A stretch of DNA of 64,000 nucleotides from Planococcus rifietoensis (lineage in GTDB: Bacteria; Bacillota; Bacilli; Bacillales_A; Planococcaceae). This document shows positions 36,693 through 45,882 of the stretch, piece after piece. Within the stretch, counting starts at the first letter, position 1, and the number at the start of each line of letters is the position of its first letter. The translations under genes were made by a program, and so were the position numbers. The stretch is taken from NCBI RefSeq assembly GCF_001465795.2, contig NZ_CP013659.2:1258501-1322500 (forward strand), in the 5' to 3' direction. The notes beneath the pieces are model-generated. The model made no database searches. It was not told the DNA's origin and worked only from the letters and a program-made list of their open reading frames with translations.

Positions 36693-38735
36693 TTGCAAAA
36701 AGTGATCATTATCGGCGGCGGCATCGGAGGATCCGCTATCTTAAAACTGCTTGTTGAGTCTGGTTGGTTTCATGTCGAAGGAGTCGCGGATATCCATGCG
36801 GATGCCCCGGCATTGAAAGAAGCCGAAAAGTTCCGCATTGCCACCGGCACCGATTATCGGGAGTTGCCGAAAACGGTCGACATTGTCTTTAATGTAACCG
36901 GCGACGATGACTTGACTCAGCGGCTGCGCCGCTATTATCCTCCCCGGACCGTCATTATCCCGGGCAGCGTCGCGAACATCTTCGTTCGCCTGATGGATGA
37001 AAAAGAGCATTACATCAACCGGCTGAGCAACGAGAGCCATAAAGGATCGATCATTTTCAATTCAATCGATGAAGGCATGGTCGGCATCGACCTCGACAAC
37101 CATATCAACTTCATCAACCGCAGTGCCGCACGCATGCTTTCGGTCAAGCAGGATGAAGCCATCGGCCGCCATATCCACGAATTGATTTCGATGAGCGAAT
37201 TGCCAAGAATCATTGAGACCGGCAGGACAGAATTAAACCGGGAGCTCGAGCTGAGAGACGGATCGAAAATCGTCACGAGCCGTTTCCCGATGATCGATGA
37301 AACGGGCGAATTGATCGGTGCGTTCGCCGTGTTCAAAGATATTACAGAAGTGGTTTCACTCGCTGAAGAAATTACCGACTTGAAAGAAATCCAGACAATG
37401 CTGCAAGCGATCATCCAATCCAGCGACGATGCCATTTCAGTGGTTGACGAAAAAGGCAACGGCTTGCTTGTCAATCCAGCCTATACGCGAATCACGGGAC
37501 TTGAGATGGAGCAAGTGATTGGCCGGCCGGCATCTGCGGATATCTCGGAAGGTGAAAGCATGCACTTCAAAGCCTTGCAAACCCGAAAGCCGGTGCGCGG
37601 GGTCAATTTAAAAGTCGGCCCGGCCAAACGGGAAGTCATCGTCAATGTTGCACCAATCATTGTCGACAATCAGCTGAAGGGGAGCGTCGGGGTCATCCAT
37701 GACACGACGGAAATTCGCTCGCTCATGAAAGAGCTGGACCGGGCGAGGAGCATCATCCGGACGCTAGAGTCGAAATATACATTCGACGACATCATCGGCT
37801 TGTCCCCTGAAATGCAATTATCGCTGCAGCAAGCGAAACTCGCCGCACAGACGCTTGTGACGGTACTGCTGCGCGGGGAGTCGGGAACGGGCAAGGAATT
37901 ATTTGCTCATGCAATCCACAGCGCAAGCGAGCGCCAATTCAATAAATTTGTCCGCGTCAATTGTGCGGCGGTATCGAGTGAACAGCTCGATGCCGAATTG
38001 TTTGGCTACGAGGAAGGTGCGACGATCGAACACAGGACCGGAGCGAAACGCGGTTTATTGGAAGAGGCAAACAACGGCAGCATCTTTCTCGATGAGATCG
38101 GGGAATTGTCACCGCAGATCCAAAGCAAATTGCTGCGCGTATTGCAAGAACACGAAACGATGCGCATCGGCGGGACCAAGCCGATCCCAGTCAATGTCCG
38201 TGTCATCGCTTCGACCAATGCCAATATGGAAAAAGCGCTGCTTGATGGGACCTTCCGTGAAGATTTGTATTACCGGCTGAACCGCATGCCGATCTTGATT
38301 CCCCCGCTGCGCAGCAGGAAACAGGACATTCCGCGCATCGTCGACCGGCTGCTGTTGAAGCTTAACCAGGAATACGGGCGCAACGTCGAAACTGTTTCGG
38401 AGAAAGCTGTGCAATTTTTGAAAATGTACGATTGGCCAGGCAATGTGAGGGAACTGGAAAACATTTTGAGCCGCTCGATGATCTTTATGCAAATGAACGA
38501 TAAAATAATGACAGAAGAACATATCCCCTTGAACATGCTGAAGGCTAAAGAAGCGAAGAACGAAGTGGTCATCCCGGCATCTGCGCCTTTACAGGAACAA
38601 TTGGAAACAGTTGAACGCGGCATCCTTCACCGTGCACTCGAAGAGGCGAAAGGGAACAAATCAAAAACAGCCAAGCAGCTTCAGATTTCCTTGCGTACTT
38701 TATACTATAAATTGGAAAAATTCGGACTACTATAG
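36693..38735 (+). CDS. bkdR: BkdR-like AAA+ transcriptional activator without a GAFTGA motif
   Basis: Regulator of branched-chain keto acid genes, 680 residues. Order of parts: Rossmann-like N-terminus with IIIGGGIGGSAILKLL (1-110), PAS-like domains (about 117-220 and 238-345), AAA+ domain with Walker A GESGTGKE (395-402) and Walker B SIFLDEIGEL, and a Fis-type helix-turn-helix at the C-terminus (NKSKTAKQLQISLRTLYYKL). In sigma-54 activators loop 1 reads GAFTGA; here residues 441-451 read EGATIEHRTGA, so contact with sigma-54 is doubtful. Start is TTG at 36693 or GTG at 36702. Confidence 0.88.
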   Translation: MQKVIIIGGGIGGSAILKLLVESGWFHVEGVADIHADAPALKEAEKFRIATGTDYRELPKTVDIVFNVTGDDDLTQRLRRYYPPRTVIIPGSVANIFVRLMDEKEHYINRLSNESHKGSIIFNSIDEGMVGIDLDNHINFINRSAARMLSVKQDEAIGRHIHELISMSELPRIIETGRTELNRELELRDGSKIVTSRFPMIDETGELIGAFAVFKDITEVVSLAEEITDLKEIQTMLQAIIQSSDDAISVVDEKGNGLLVNPAYTRITGLEMEQVIGRPASADISEGESMHFKALQTRKPVRGVNLKVGPAKREVIVNVAPIIVDNQLKGSVGVIHDTTEIRSLMKELDRARSIIRTLESKYTFDDIIGLSPEMQLSLQQAKLAAQTLVTVLLRGESGTGKELFAHAIHSASERQFNKFVRVNCAAVSSEQLDAELFGYEEGATIEHRTGAKRGLLEEANNGSIFLDEIGELSPQIQSKLLRVLQEHETMRIGGTKPIPVNVRVIASTNANMEKALLDGTFREDLYYRLNRMPILIPPLRSRKQDIPRIVDRLLLKLNQEYGRNVETVSEKAVQFLKMYDWPGNVRELENILSRSMIFMQMNDKIMTEEHIPLNMLKAKEAKNEVVIPASAPLQEQLETVERGILHRALEEAKGNKSKTAKQLQISLRTLYYKLEKFGLL

Positions 38736-38739
38736 GGTT

Positions 38740-38797
38740 TTGCAACTCTTTGCAAGGTTTTGCAAGAATTTGCAAAGAGAACTGCCGTATTTTGCAA
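38740..38797 (+). promoter_or_regulatory. Phased TTGCAA repeat array upstream of ptb
   Basis: TTGCAA occurs at 38740, 38750, 38760 and 38770, an exact 10-bp period, with spacer tetranucleotides CTCT, GGTT and GAAT; a fifth copy starts at 38792. Repeats on one face of the helix suggest cooperative binding of a regulator, most simply BkdR, encoded immediately upstream. No -24/-12 promoter (TGGCAC-N5-TTGC) was found in this gap. Confidence 0.6.
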
Positions 38798-38821
38798 ATA
38801 AAACGCTTACATCCCTTATAT
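38792..38821 (+). promoter_or_regulatory. Possible sigma-A promoter for the ptb-bkd operon
   Basis: The fifth TTGCAA (38792-38797) and TTATAT (38816-38821) are 18 bp apart and could act as -35 and -10 boxes, 46 bp before the ptb start. Confidence 0.45.
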
Positions 38822-38866
38822 CTCAGGCTTTCATCTGTTTTAATTAAAAAGAATGAGGTGATAGAC

Positions 38867-39775
38867 ATGACCACTTTGCAGAACATCGTCGATGAAATCG
38901 ACTTGCAAGAAGAACACGCCGTCGCAGTGGCAGCTGCTGCTGACCACGCAGTAATGGAAGCCATTTCATTAGCGCTCGACCAAAACCTCGCAAGCTTTCA
39001 TCTATACGATGACGAAGCAACATTGAAGCAATTAATCGCAGCTGATTTCCCGCATTTGAAAGGCCATCCGAAACTGATGCTCCATCACGTTAAAGGGCCA
39101 AACCTAGCAGCTAAAGAAGCAGTTCGTGCGGTCTTCATGAACGACGCCAGCGTCTTGATGAAAGGCCATATCCCGACCGCAACTTTGATGAAAGCGGCAC
39201 TTAACGCGGATTACGGCCTTCGCACAGGCTCGGTACTGTCCCATGTGGCAGCTTTTGAAGTCGAAGGCTATGACCGGCTCATTTTCGTCACAGACGCCGG
39301 TATGAACCTCGAACCGTCGCTTCAGGAAAAAGCACAGATCATCCGCAATGCCGTTCAAGTGGCGCGGGCGACTGGCGTCGATTTACCGATCGTAGCGGCG
39401 CTGGCGGCGGTGGAAGTCGTCAATCCAGCAATGCAGGCAACTTTGGATGCTGCAGCACTGACCGCCATGAACAAACGCGGCCAGATCACCGATTGCATCG
39501 TTGACGGGCCACTCGCCTTGGACAATGCAATCTCTGTCGAAGCGGCAAAGCATAAACGCATTGAAGGGGATACGGCGGGGCACGCAGACATTTTGCTAGT
39601 GCCAAATATCGAAGCCGGCAACATCCTCTATAAATCGCTCGTCTATTTTTCCAAAGCCAAAGTCGGCGGCATCATCGCGGGTGCTAAAGCGCCGATCGTG
39701 TTGACCTCGCGCGCCGACAGTGCAGAAAGTAAATTATTTTCCCTCGCTCTAGCCTTGCGCTCAGCGACTTTATAA
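38867..39775 (+). CDS. ptb: Phosphate butyryltransferase
   Basis: Converts butyryl- or branched acyl-CoA and phosphate to the acyl phosphate, first half of ATP formation from BCAA breakdown. 302 residues of the phosphotransacetylase fold, with GHIPTATLMKAAL, DAGMNLEPSLQEKAQI and a C-terminal GAKAPIVLTSRAD. The ATG at 38867 has GAGGTGA before it; the longer frame upstream overlaps the TTGCAA array. First gene of the bkd operon (yqiS in B. subtilis). Confidence 0.93.
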   Translation: MTTLQNIVDEIDLQEEHAVAVAAAADHAVMEAISLALDQNLASFHLYDDEATLKQLIAADFPHLKGHPKLMLHHVKGPNLAAKEAVRAVFMNDASVLMKGHIPTATLMKAALNADYGLRTGSVLSHVAAFEVEGYDRLIFVTDAGMNLEPSLQEKAQIIRNAVQVARATGVDLPIVAALAAVEVVNPAMQATLDAAALTAMNKRGQITDCIVDGPLALDNAISVEAAKHKRIEGDTAGHADILLVPNIEAGNILYKSLVYFSKAKVGGIIAGAKAPIVLTSRADSAESKLFSLALALRSATL

Positions 39776-39871
39776 AAAGCAGCATCTATACAAGGGGAAT
39801 CTTGCCGAATGACTGCTTTTAACCGGATCTATATAAAACTATAAAGCTTACATTATTAGGAGGAATTTACG

Positions 39872-40972
39872 ATGGAAATTTTCAAAAAGATGGAAGAACA
39901 CGATTACGAGCAATTGGTATTTTGCCAAGATAAAAACTCTGGGCTAAAAGCCATCATCTGCATCCACGATACAACGCTTGGGCCAGCACTTGGCGGTACG
40001 CGCATGTGGAACTATGAAACAGAAGAAGAAGCGATTGAAGATGCGATCCGCCTTGGCCGCGGCATGACATACAAAAACGCAGCAGCAGGACTCAACCTTG
40101 GTGGCGGCAAAACCGTTATCATCGGCGATCCGTTGAAAGACAAAAACGAAGAAATGTTCCGCGCTTTCGGCCGTTTCATCCAGGGCTTGAACGGGCGCTA
40201 TATCACAGCTGAAGATGTTGGAACGACTGTTGCTGACATGGACATGATCCACGAAGAGACAGATTTCGTCACAGGCATCTCGCCAGCATTCGGTTCATCA
40301 GGAAACCCATCCCCAGTGACTGCCTACGGTGCGTACATCGGCATGAAAGCAGCTGCGATGGAAGCTTACGGCGACGATTCACTTGAAGGCAAAACAGTAG
40401 CTGTACAAGGCGTCGGAAACGTCGCTTACCCGCTATGCGAGTACTTGCACAAAGAAGGCGCGAAATTGATCGTCACTGACATCAACAAAGAAGCGGTCCA
40501 GCGTGCTGTTGAAGCATTCGGCGCTACAGCTGTCGAGCCAAACGAAATCTATTCAGTGGATGCGGATATCTTCGCACCGTGTGCAATGGGTGCCATCATC
40601 AACGATGAGACGATTCCACAGTTGAAAGTGAAAGTGGTCGCAGGATCTGCGAACAATCAATTGAAAGAACAGCGCCACGGCGATGAACTCGAAGCACGCG
40701 GCATCGTTTACGCACCGGACTTCGTCATCAACTCGGGCGGCGTCATCAACGTAGCGGATGAGCTTTACGGCTACAACAACGAACGAGCGATGAAACGCGT
40801 CGAAACGATCTACGACAGCATTACACGCATTTTCGAAATCGCCAAACGCGACGGAATTCCAAGCTATATCGCAGCTGACCGCATGGCGGAAGAACGCATT
40901 GAGCGCGTACGCAACTCAAGAAGCCAGTTCTTGCGCAACGGACATGGCCACGACATTTTAAGCAGACGCTAA
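39872..40972 (+). CDS. bcd: Leucine (branched-chain amino acid) dehydrogenase
   Basis: NAD-dependent deamination of leucine, valine and isoleucine to keto acids. 366 residues; catalytic lysines K68 ([10 protein letters not shown]) and K80 ([11 protein letters not shown]), and the NAD-binding [13 protein letters not shown]. Strong AGGAGGAA site. The 96-bp gap after ptb contains an inverted repeat AAAAGCAG/CTGCTTTT that could act as an internal attenuator or processing site. Confidence 0.95.
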   Translation: MEIFKKMEEHDYEQLVFCQDKNSGLKAIICIHDTTLGPALGGTRMWNYETEEEAIEDAIRLGRGMTYKNAAAGLNLGGGKTVIIGDPLKDKNEEMFRAFGRFIQGLNGRYITAEDVGTTVADMDMIHEETDFVTGISPAFGSSGNPSPVTAYGAYIGMKAAAMEAYGDDSLEGKTVAVQGVGNVAYPLCEYLHKEGAKLIVTDINKEAVQRAVEAFGATAVEPNEIYSVDADIFAPCAMGAIINDETIPQLKVKVVAGSANNQLKEQRHGDELEARGIVYAPDFVINSGGVINVADELYGYNNERAMKRVETIYDSITRIFEIAKRDGIPSYIAADRMAEERIERVRNSRSQFLRNGHGHDILSRR

Positions 40973-41000
40973 GATTGAAGGAAGAAACGGAGGAATCGAT

Positions 41001-42086
41001 GTGCAAAAACAGCTGAATCGAATTCTGGTCATTAACCCCGGCTCAACTTCGACAAAGATCGGCGTTTTTGACAACGATGTCCAGATCCTTGAAAAGACTA
41101 TCCGCCACTCGACTGAAGAGTTGGCGGATTTCCCTGCCATTATTGACCAGTTTCAATTTCGGAAACAAAATATATTAGAAGCGCTTGATGAGGAAGGCAT
41201 GAACGTCTCGAAACTTTCGGCCGTATGCGGAAGAGGCGGATTGCTGCGCCCGATCGAAGGCGGTACCTACGCTGTCAACGAAGCGATGCTCGAAGACTTG
41301 CGTGAAGGCTATTCTGGCCAGCACGCTTCCAATCTTGGCGGGATCATCGCCCATGAAATTGCCGAAGGGCTCAACATCCCGGCATTTATCGTCGATCCTG
41401 TCGTTGTCGATGAATTGTCGCCCATCTCGCGCATTTCAGGCTTCTCATTGATTGAACGAAAATCGATTTTCCATGCCCTGAATCAAAAGGCAGTGGCCAG
41501 ACGCTACGCCAAAGAAACAGGGCGTGCTTATAAAGATTTGCGCCTTATCGTTACACATATGGGCGGCGGCATCACGGTCGGAGTCCATGAAGATGGCAAG
41601 GTCGTCGACGTTAATAACGGCTTGCATGGCGACGGTCCTTTCAGTCCCGAGCGGGCAGGAACCGTTCCGGCGGGCGATTTGGTCGAATTGTGCTTTTCCG
41701 GGCAATATTACCGCCACGAAATCATGAAAAAACTAGTCGGGCAAGGCGGACTAGTGGGCTATCTTGGCACGAATGATGCCGTGACGGTCGAAAAACGCAT
41801 CCAAAAAGGCGATAAGGAAGCAGCGCTGATTTACGATGCGATGGCTTATCAAGTCGCCCGGGAAATCGGTTCTGCAAGTGCTGTGTTAAAAGGTCAGGTC
41901 GATGCCATCATCTTGACGGGCGGACTGGCTTACGGTAAAGATTTCGTTAAAGCGATTTCAGATCGGATTTCCTGGATTGCCGACGTCGTGGTTCATCCCG
42001 GCGAAAACGAACTGCAAGCGCTCGCAGAAGGCGCCAGCCGGGTTCTTGACGGTGAAGAACAAGCACGAATCTATCCAAACGGTTAA
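41001..42086 (+). CDS. buk: Butyrate kinase
   Basis: Transfers phosphate from butyryl (or branched acyl) phosphate to ADP. 361 residues of the ASKHA fold, with the N-terminal phosphate loop [25 protein letters not shown] and [12 protein letters not shown]. Start is GTG at 41001 with ACGGAGGAA before it. Acts after Ptb to yield ATP. Confidence 0.94.
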   Translation: MQKQLNRILVINPGSTSTKIGVFDNDVQILEKTIRHSTEELADFPAIIDQFQFRKQNILEALDEEGMNVSKLSAVCGRGGLLRPIEGGTYAVNEAMLEDLREGYSGQHASNLGGIIAHEIAEGLNIPAFIVDPVVVDELSPISRISGFSLIERKSIFHALNQKAVARRYAKETGRAYKDLRLIVTHMGGGITVGVHEDGKVVDVNNGLHGDGPFSPERAGTVPAGDLVELCFSGQYYRHEIMKKLVGQGGLVGYLGTNDAVTVEKRIQKGDKEAALIYDAMAYQVAREIGSASAVLKGQVDAIILTGGLAYGKDFVKAISDRISWIADVVVHPGENELQALAEGASRVLDGEEQARIYPNG

Positions 42087-42109
42087 TCATTCCAAAGGAG
42101 GAATACCCA

Positions 42110-43537
42110 ATGGCTCAAAATTACGATGTCGTCATTCTAGGCGGCGGTACGGGCGGCTATGTAGCGGCTATCCGCTCAGCACAGCTCGGCCTCAAAACTG
42201 CGATTGTCGAAAAGGGCAATCTGGGCGGCACTTGCCTGCACCAAGGCTGCATCCCGAGTAAGGCATTGCTCCGCAGTGCGGAAGTGTATGCAACGACAAA
42301 GAACCATGCTGCCGATTTTGGCGTCAATACCGGTGAAGTATCGCTTGATTTCTCGCGTGTCCAAGCGCGTAAGCAAGGAATCGTCGACCAGCTTCATGCA
42401 GGCGTACAAGGCTTGATGAAAAAAGGCAAAATCGATGTTTACGAAGGCATCGGCCGCATTCTCGGCCCATCGATCTTCTCGCCAAACCCGGGGACCATTT
42501 CCGTTGAAATGAACAACGGGGAAGAAAACGAAATGCTCATCCCGAATAACGTCATCATCGCAACAGGTTCACGTCCGCGGACATTGCCGGGCCTTGATAT
42601 CGATGGAGAGTTGGTCATGAGTTCTGAAGAAGCACTTGCGTTGACCGAACTGCCAAAATCCATTTTGATCGTCGGAGGAGGCGTCATCGGAATCGAATGG
42701 GCTTCAATGCTCAACGATTTCGGCGTCGAAGTAACGGTTCTCGAATACGCAGACCGCATCGTGCCGACTGAAGACAAAGACATTTCCAAAGAAATGCAGA
42801 AGCTATTAAAGAAAAAAGGCGTAAAATTCGCAACTAGCGCGAAAGTCTTGGCGGAAACCGTTGAAAAAGGCGATGGCCAAGTATCGATCCAAGCCGAAAT
42901 CAACGGCAGCAACGAAACGTTCACTGCAGAAAAAATGCTGGTATCGGTCGGGCGCCAAGCTAATGTGGAGAATATTGGGATTGAAAACACGGATATCCTC
43001 ATCGAAAAAGGCTTTATCCAGGTGAAGAATACATTCCAAACAAAAGAATCCCATATTTACGCAATTGGCGACGTCATCGGCGGCATGCAGCTTGCGCACG
43101 TAGCTTCTCACGAAGGCATTACTGCGGTTGAGCATATTAAAGGCAATGCGCCACATGCCATCAACTACGACCTTGTGTCACGCTGCATCTATTCGAATCC
43201 CGAAGCGGCAAGTGTCGGTATTACGGAAGACCAAGCGAAAGAGCAAGGCTACGATGTGAAAACCGGAAAATTCTCATTCAAGGCGATCGGCAAAGCGCTG
43301 GTCTACGGAGAGTCGGATGGTTTCGTGAAAATCATTGCAGACAAAGAAACAAACGATATCCTTGGCGTCCATATGATCGGGCCGCATGTGACGGACATGA
43401 TCTCAGAAGCCGGGCTTGCCATGGTACTTGACGCAACGCCTTGGGAAATTGCAGAGACAATCCACCCTCATCCAACGCTTTCAGAGGTCATGGGCGAAGC
43501 AGCACTAGCGGTAGACGGCAAAGCGATCCATAGTTAA
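42110..43537 (+). CDS. lpdV: Dihydrolipoyl dehydrogenase, E3 of the branched-chain complex
   Basis: FAD enzyme that reoxidises the lipoyl group of BkdB using NAD. 475 residues: FAD loop GGGTGGYVAAI, redox disulfide GGTCLHQGCIPSKAL, NAD loop GGGVIGIEWASML, second FAD motif YAIGDVIGG, and the His-Glu active site in HPHPTLSEV. AAAGGAGGAA site. Confidence 0.96.
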   Translation: MAQNYDVVILGGGTGGYVAAIRSAQLGLKTAIVEKGNLGGTCLHQGCIPSKALLRSAEVYATTKNHAADFGVNTGEVSLDFSRVQARKQGIVDQLHAGVQGLMKKGKIDVYEGIGRILGPSIFSPNPGTISVEMNNGEENEMLIPNNVIIATGSRPRTLPGLDIDGELVMSSEEALALTELPKSILIVGGGVIGIEWASMLNDFGVEVTVLEYADRIVPTEDKDISKEMQKLLKKKGVKFATSAKVLAETVEKGDGQVSIQAEINGSNETFTAEKMLVSVGRQANVENIGIENTDILIEKGFIQVKNTFQTKESHIYAIGDVIGGMQLAHVASHEGITAVEHIKGNAPHAINYDLVSRCIYSNPEAASVGITEDQAKEQGYDVKTGKFSFKAIGKALVYGESDGFVKIIADKETNDILGVHMIGPHVTDMISEAGLAMVLDATPWEIAETIHPHPTLSEVMGEAALAVDGKAIHS

Positions 43538-43550
43538 AGGAGGAAATTCA

Positions 43551-44555
43551 ATGGCTACTAAACACGAAGAAGTAGGTTTGACGAACGAAGATGTCTTGAA
43601 AATATACGAAACGATGTTGACGGCACGCCGTGTTGATGAGCGCATGTGGCTCCTGAACCGTGCTGGGAAAATTCCTTTCGTTATTTCTTGCCAAGGGCAG
43701 GAGGCAGCACAAGTCGGAGCGGCTTACGCACTCGACAATACGAAAGATTATGTCGCACCGTATTACCGCGACCTTGGCGTGGTCCTGCACTTCGGCATGA
43801 CGCCGAAAGATTTGATGCTATCTGCATTTGCCAAAGCAGAAGACCCGAACTCCGGCGGCCGCCAGATGCCTGGGCATTTTGGGCAAAAGAAAAACCGGAT
43901 CCTGACAGGTTCTTCACCTGTAACGACTCAGCTTCCACATGCCGTGGGCGTGGCGCTTGCAGGAAAAATGAAGAAAAAGGATTTCATCACATTCAACACG
44001 CTTGGTGAAGGCTCTTCCAACCAAGGCGATTTCCATGAAGGCTTGAACTTTGCCGGCGTACATAAATTGCCGGTCATCACGATGGTTGAAAACAACCGCT
44101 ACGCGATTTCCGTACCATTTGAACGCCAAGTGGCGAGCAAAAACGTTTCAGACCGTGCGGCAAGCTATGGCATGCCGGGTGTCACAATCGACGGAAACGA
44201 CCCGATCGAAGTGTACAAACACGTAAAACAAGCGGCAGACCGCGCCCGCAACGGCGAAGGCCCGAGCTTGATCGAGACGGTTTCAGAGCGCATGACGGCC
44301 CACTCATCTGATGATGACCACCGCCAATACCGTTCAGCGGACGAACTAGCTGCACAAAAAGAAAAAGACCCGATTCTTTTGTTCGGTGCTTATTTGAAAG
44401 AAAACGGCATCATGGACGACGAACTTGAAAAAGAAATCAACGACCGCATCATGGCGCTCGTTAACGAAGCGACAGATTATGCAGAAAACGCAGCATATGC
44501 ACCAGCAGAAAGTGCAATGAAATACGTCTATGCAGAAGAAGGAGGAAACGAATAA
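43551..44555 (+). CDS. bkdAA: Branched-chain 2-oxoacid dehydrogenase E1 alpha
   Basis: Thiamine diphosphate-binding alpha subunit, 334 residues. Visible motifs are YYRDLGVVL, GRQMPGHFG and the ThDP motif segment GEGSSNQGDFHEGLNFA...NNRYAIS. Decarboxylates branched 2-oxo acids with BkdAB. Ends one base into the start of bkdAB. Confidence 0.95.
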   Translation: MATKHEEVGLTNEDVLKIYETMLTARRVDERMWLLNRAGKIPFVISCQGQEAAQVGAAYALDNTKDYVAPYYRDLGVVLHFGMTPKDLMLSAFAKAEDPNSGGRQMPGHFGQKKNRILTGSSPVTTQLPHAVGVALAGKMKKKDFITFNTLGEGSSNQGDFHEGLNFAGVHKLPVITMVENNRYAISVPFERQVASKNVSDRAASYGMPGVTIDGNDPIEVYKHVKQAADRARNGEGPSLIETVSERMTAHSSDDDHRQYRSADELAAQKEKDPILLFGAYLKENGIMDDELEKEINDRIMALVNEATDYAENAAYAPAESAMKYVYAEEGGNE

Positions 44556-45538
44556 TGGCAGTTATGAGTTATATCGATGCCATCACGCTTGCCATGAAAG
44601 AAGAAATGGCACGTGACGAAAACGTTTTCGTACTCGGAGAAGATGTCGGGAAAAAAGGCGGCGTCTTTAAAGCAACACAAGGACTTTACGATGAGTTCGG
44701 CGAAGATCGCGTAGTTGACACGCCGCTTGCTGAATCAGCTATCGCAGGCGTTGGAATCGGCGCGGCCATGTATGGCTTGCGTCCGATCGCTGAATTCCAG
44801 TTTGCGGATTTCATCATGCCGGCAGTCAACCAAATCATTTCGGAAGCTTCGCGCATCCGTTACCGTTCTAATAACGACTGGTCTTGCCCAATCGTTTTCC
44901 GTGCTCCATTTGGCGGCGGCGTTCACGGCGCACTTTACCATTCACAATCCGTCGAAGCGGTATTCGCTAACCAACCGGGACTTAAAATCGTTATCCCATC
45001 CACTCCATATGACGCGAAAGGCTTGTTGAAAGCCGCGATCCGAGATGAAGATCCGGTCATGTTCTTCGAGCATAAACGTGCGTACCGCCTGATCAAAGGT
45101 GAAGTGCCGGAAGACGATTACACCATCGAAATCGGCAAAGCCGATGTCAAACGCGAAGGCGAAGACATCACCGTCATCACCTACGGATTGGCTGTGCATT
45201 TCGCATTGCAAGCTGCAGAACGTCTGGCTGAAGATGGCTACTCCGTCCACATCCTGGATTTGCGCACCATCTATCCATTGGATAAAGAAGGCATCATCGA
45301 AGCAGCGAAAAAGACCGGCAAAGTCCTGCTGGTTACTGAAGACAATAAAGAAGGAAGCATCATTGGAGAAGTGGCAGCGATCATCGCTGAAAACTGCCTA
45401 TTCGACCTCGACGCACCGATCAAACGCCTTGCAGGACCGGACATCCCGGCGATGCCTTACGCACCGACCATGGAGAAATTCTTCATGATCAACCCGGACA
45501 AAGTAGAAAAAGCCATGAGAGAACTAGCCGAGTTTTAA
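44555..45538 (+). CDS. bkdAB: Branched-chain 2-oxoacid dehydrogenase E1 beta
   Basis: Beta subunit of E1, 327 residues, transketolase-like pyrimidine-binding domain (GEDVGKKGGVFKAT; RVVDTPLAESAIAGVGIGAAM) plus C-terminal domain (VLLVTEDNKEGSIIGEVAAI). Shares one base with the bkdAA stop and has GAAGGAGGAAACG upstream. In most relatives bkdB follows closely; here a 344-bp repeat-filled gap intervenes. Confidence 0.95.
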   Translation: MAVMSYIDAITLAMKEEMARDENVFVLGEDVGKKGGVFKATQGLYDEFGEDRVVDTPLAESAIAGVGIGAAMYGLRPIAEFQFADFIMPAVNQIISEASRIRYRSNNDWSCPIVFRAPFGGGVHGALYHSQSVEAVFANQPGLKIVIPSTPYDAKGLLKAAIRDEDPVMFFEHKRAYRLIKGEVPEDDYTIEIGKADVKREGEDITVITYGLAVHFALQAAERLAEDGYSVHILDLRTIYPLDKEGIIEAAKKTGKVLLVTEDNKEGSIIGEVAAIIAENCLFDLDAPIKRLAGPDIPAMPYAPTMEKFFMINPDKVEKAMRELAEF

Positions 45539-45539
45539 G

Positions 45540-45823
45540 AAGAAAAGCGGAGTTGCCCATCTAGCCCCGACAAGCGCTGGAGGTCATGTCAGCACTGGCG
45601 CTTTTTGCCAGTGCAGGCGGGACCGAAGCGACCTCGAGGGGCTGGGCAACGGAGCTAGACAGAAGAAAAGCGGAAATGGCCGTTTAGCTTCGACAGGCAT
45701 AAAGCAGGCTGGCGAAGCGGCGCTTTTTGCCGCACAGCCAGAATGATTTATGACCCGAGAAGCTGGCCATTGGAGCTAGACAGAAGAAAAGCGCAGTTGC
45801 CCATCTAGGCCCGAGAAGCTGTC
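45540..45823 (+). repeat. Tandem hairpin repeats within the bkd operon
   Basis: Three units start with AGAAAAGCG. Unit A (45540-45660) folds by GTTGCCCATCTAGCCCC with GGGGCTGGGCAAC and has an inner GCACTGGC/GCCAGTGC hairpin. Unit B (45663-45780) has AATGGCC/GGCCATT arms and an inner GCGGC/GCCGC hairpin. Both end GGAGCTAGAC. Unit C (45783-45823) is only a left half. The wording resembles an intergenic repeat family I recall from Bacillales. No coding frame is supported in 45539-45882 apart from the bkdB ribosome site. Confidence 0.75.
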
Positions 45824-45882
45824 CGTTAACGCATAATCCTTATAAATGAATATGCATCACAGATTGAAAAGGAGGAATCCCT

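Noticed and set aside
38736..38866. Sigma-54 -24/-12 promoter before ptb
   Set aside because: Several TTGC sequences occur but none has GG at the required distance upstream.
39775..39830. AAAAGCAG/CTGCTTTT inverted repeat after ptb as a terminator
   Set aside because: The loop is over 25 nt and no T tract beyond the arm follows; it may only be an attenuator or chance.
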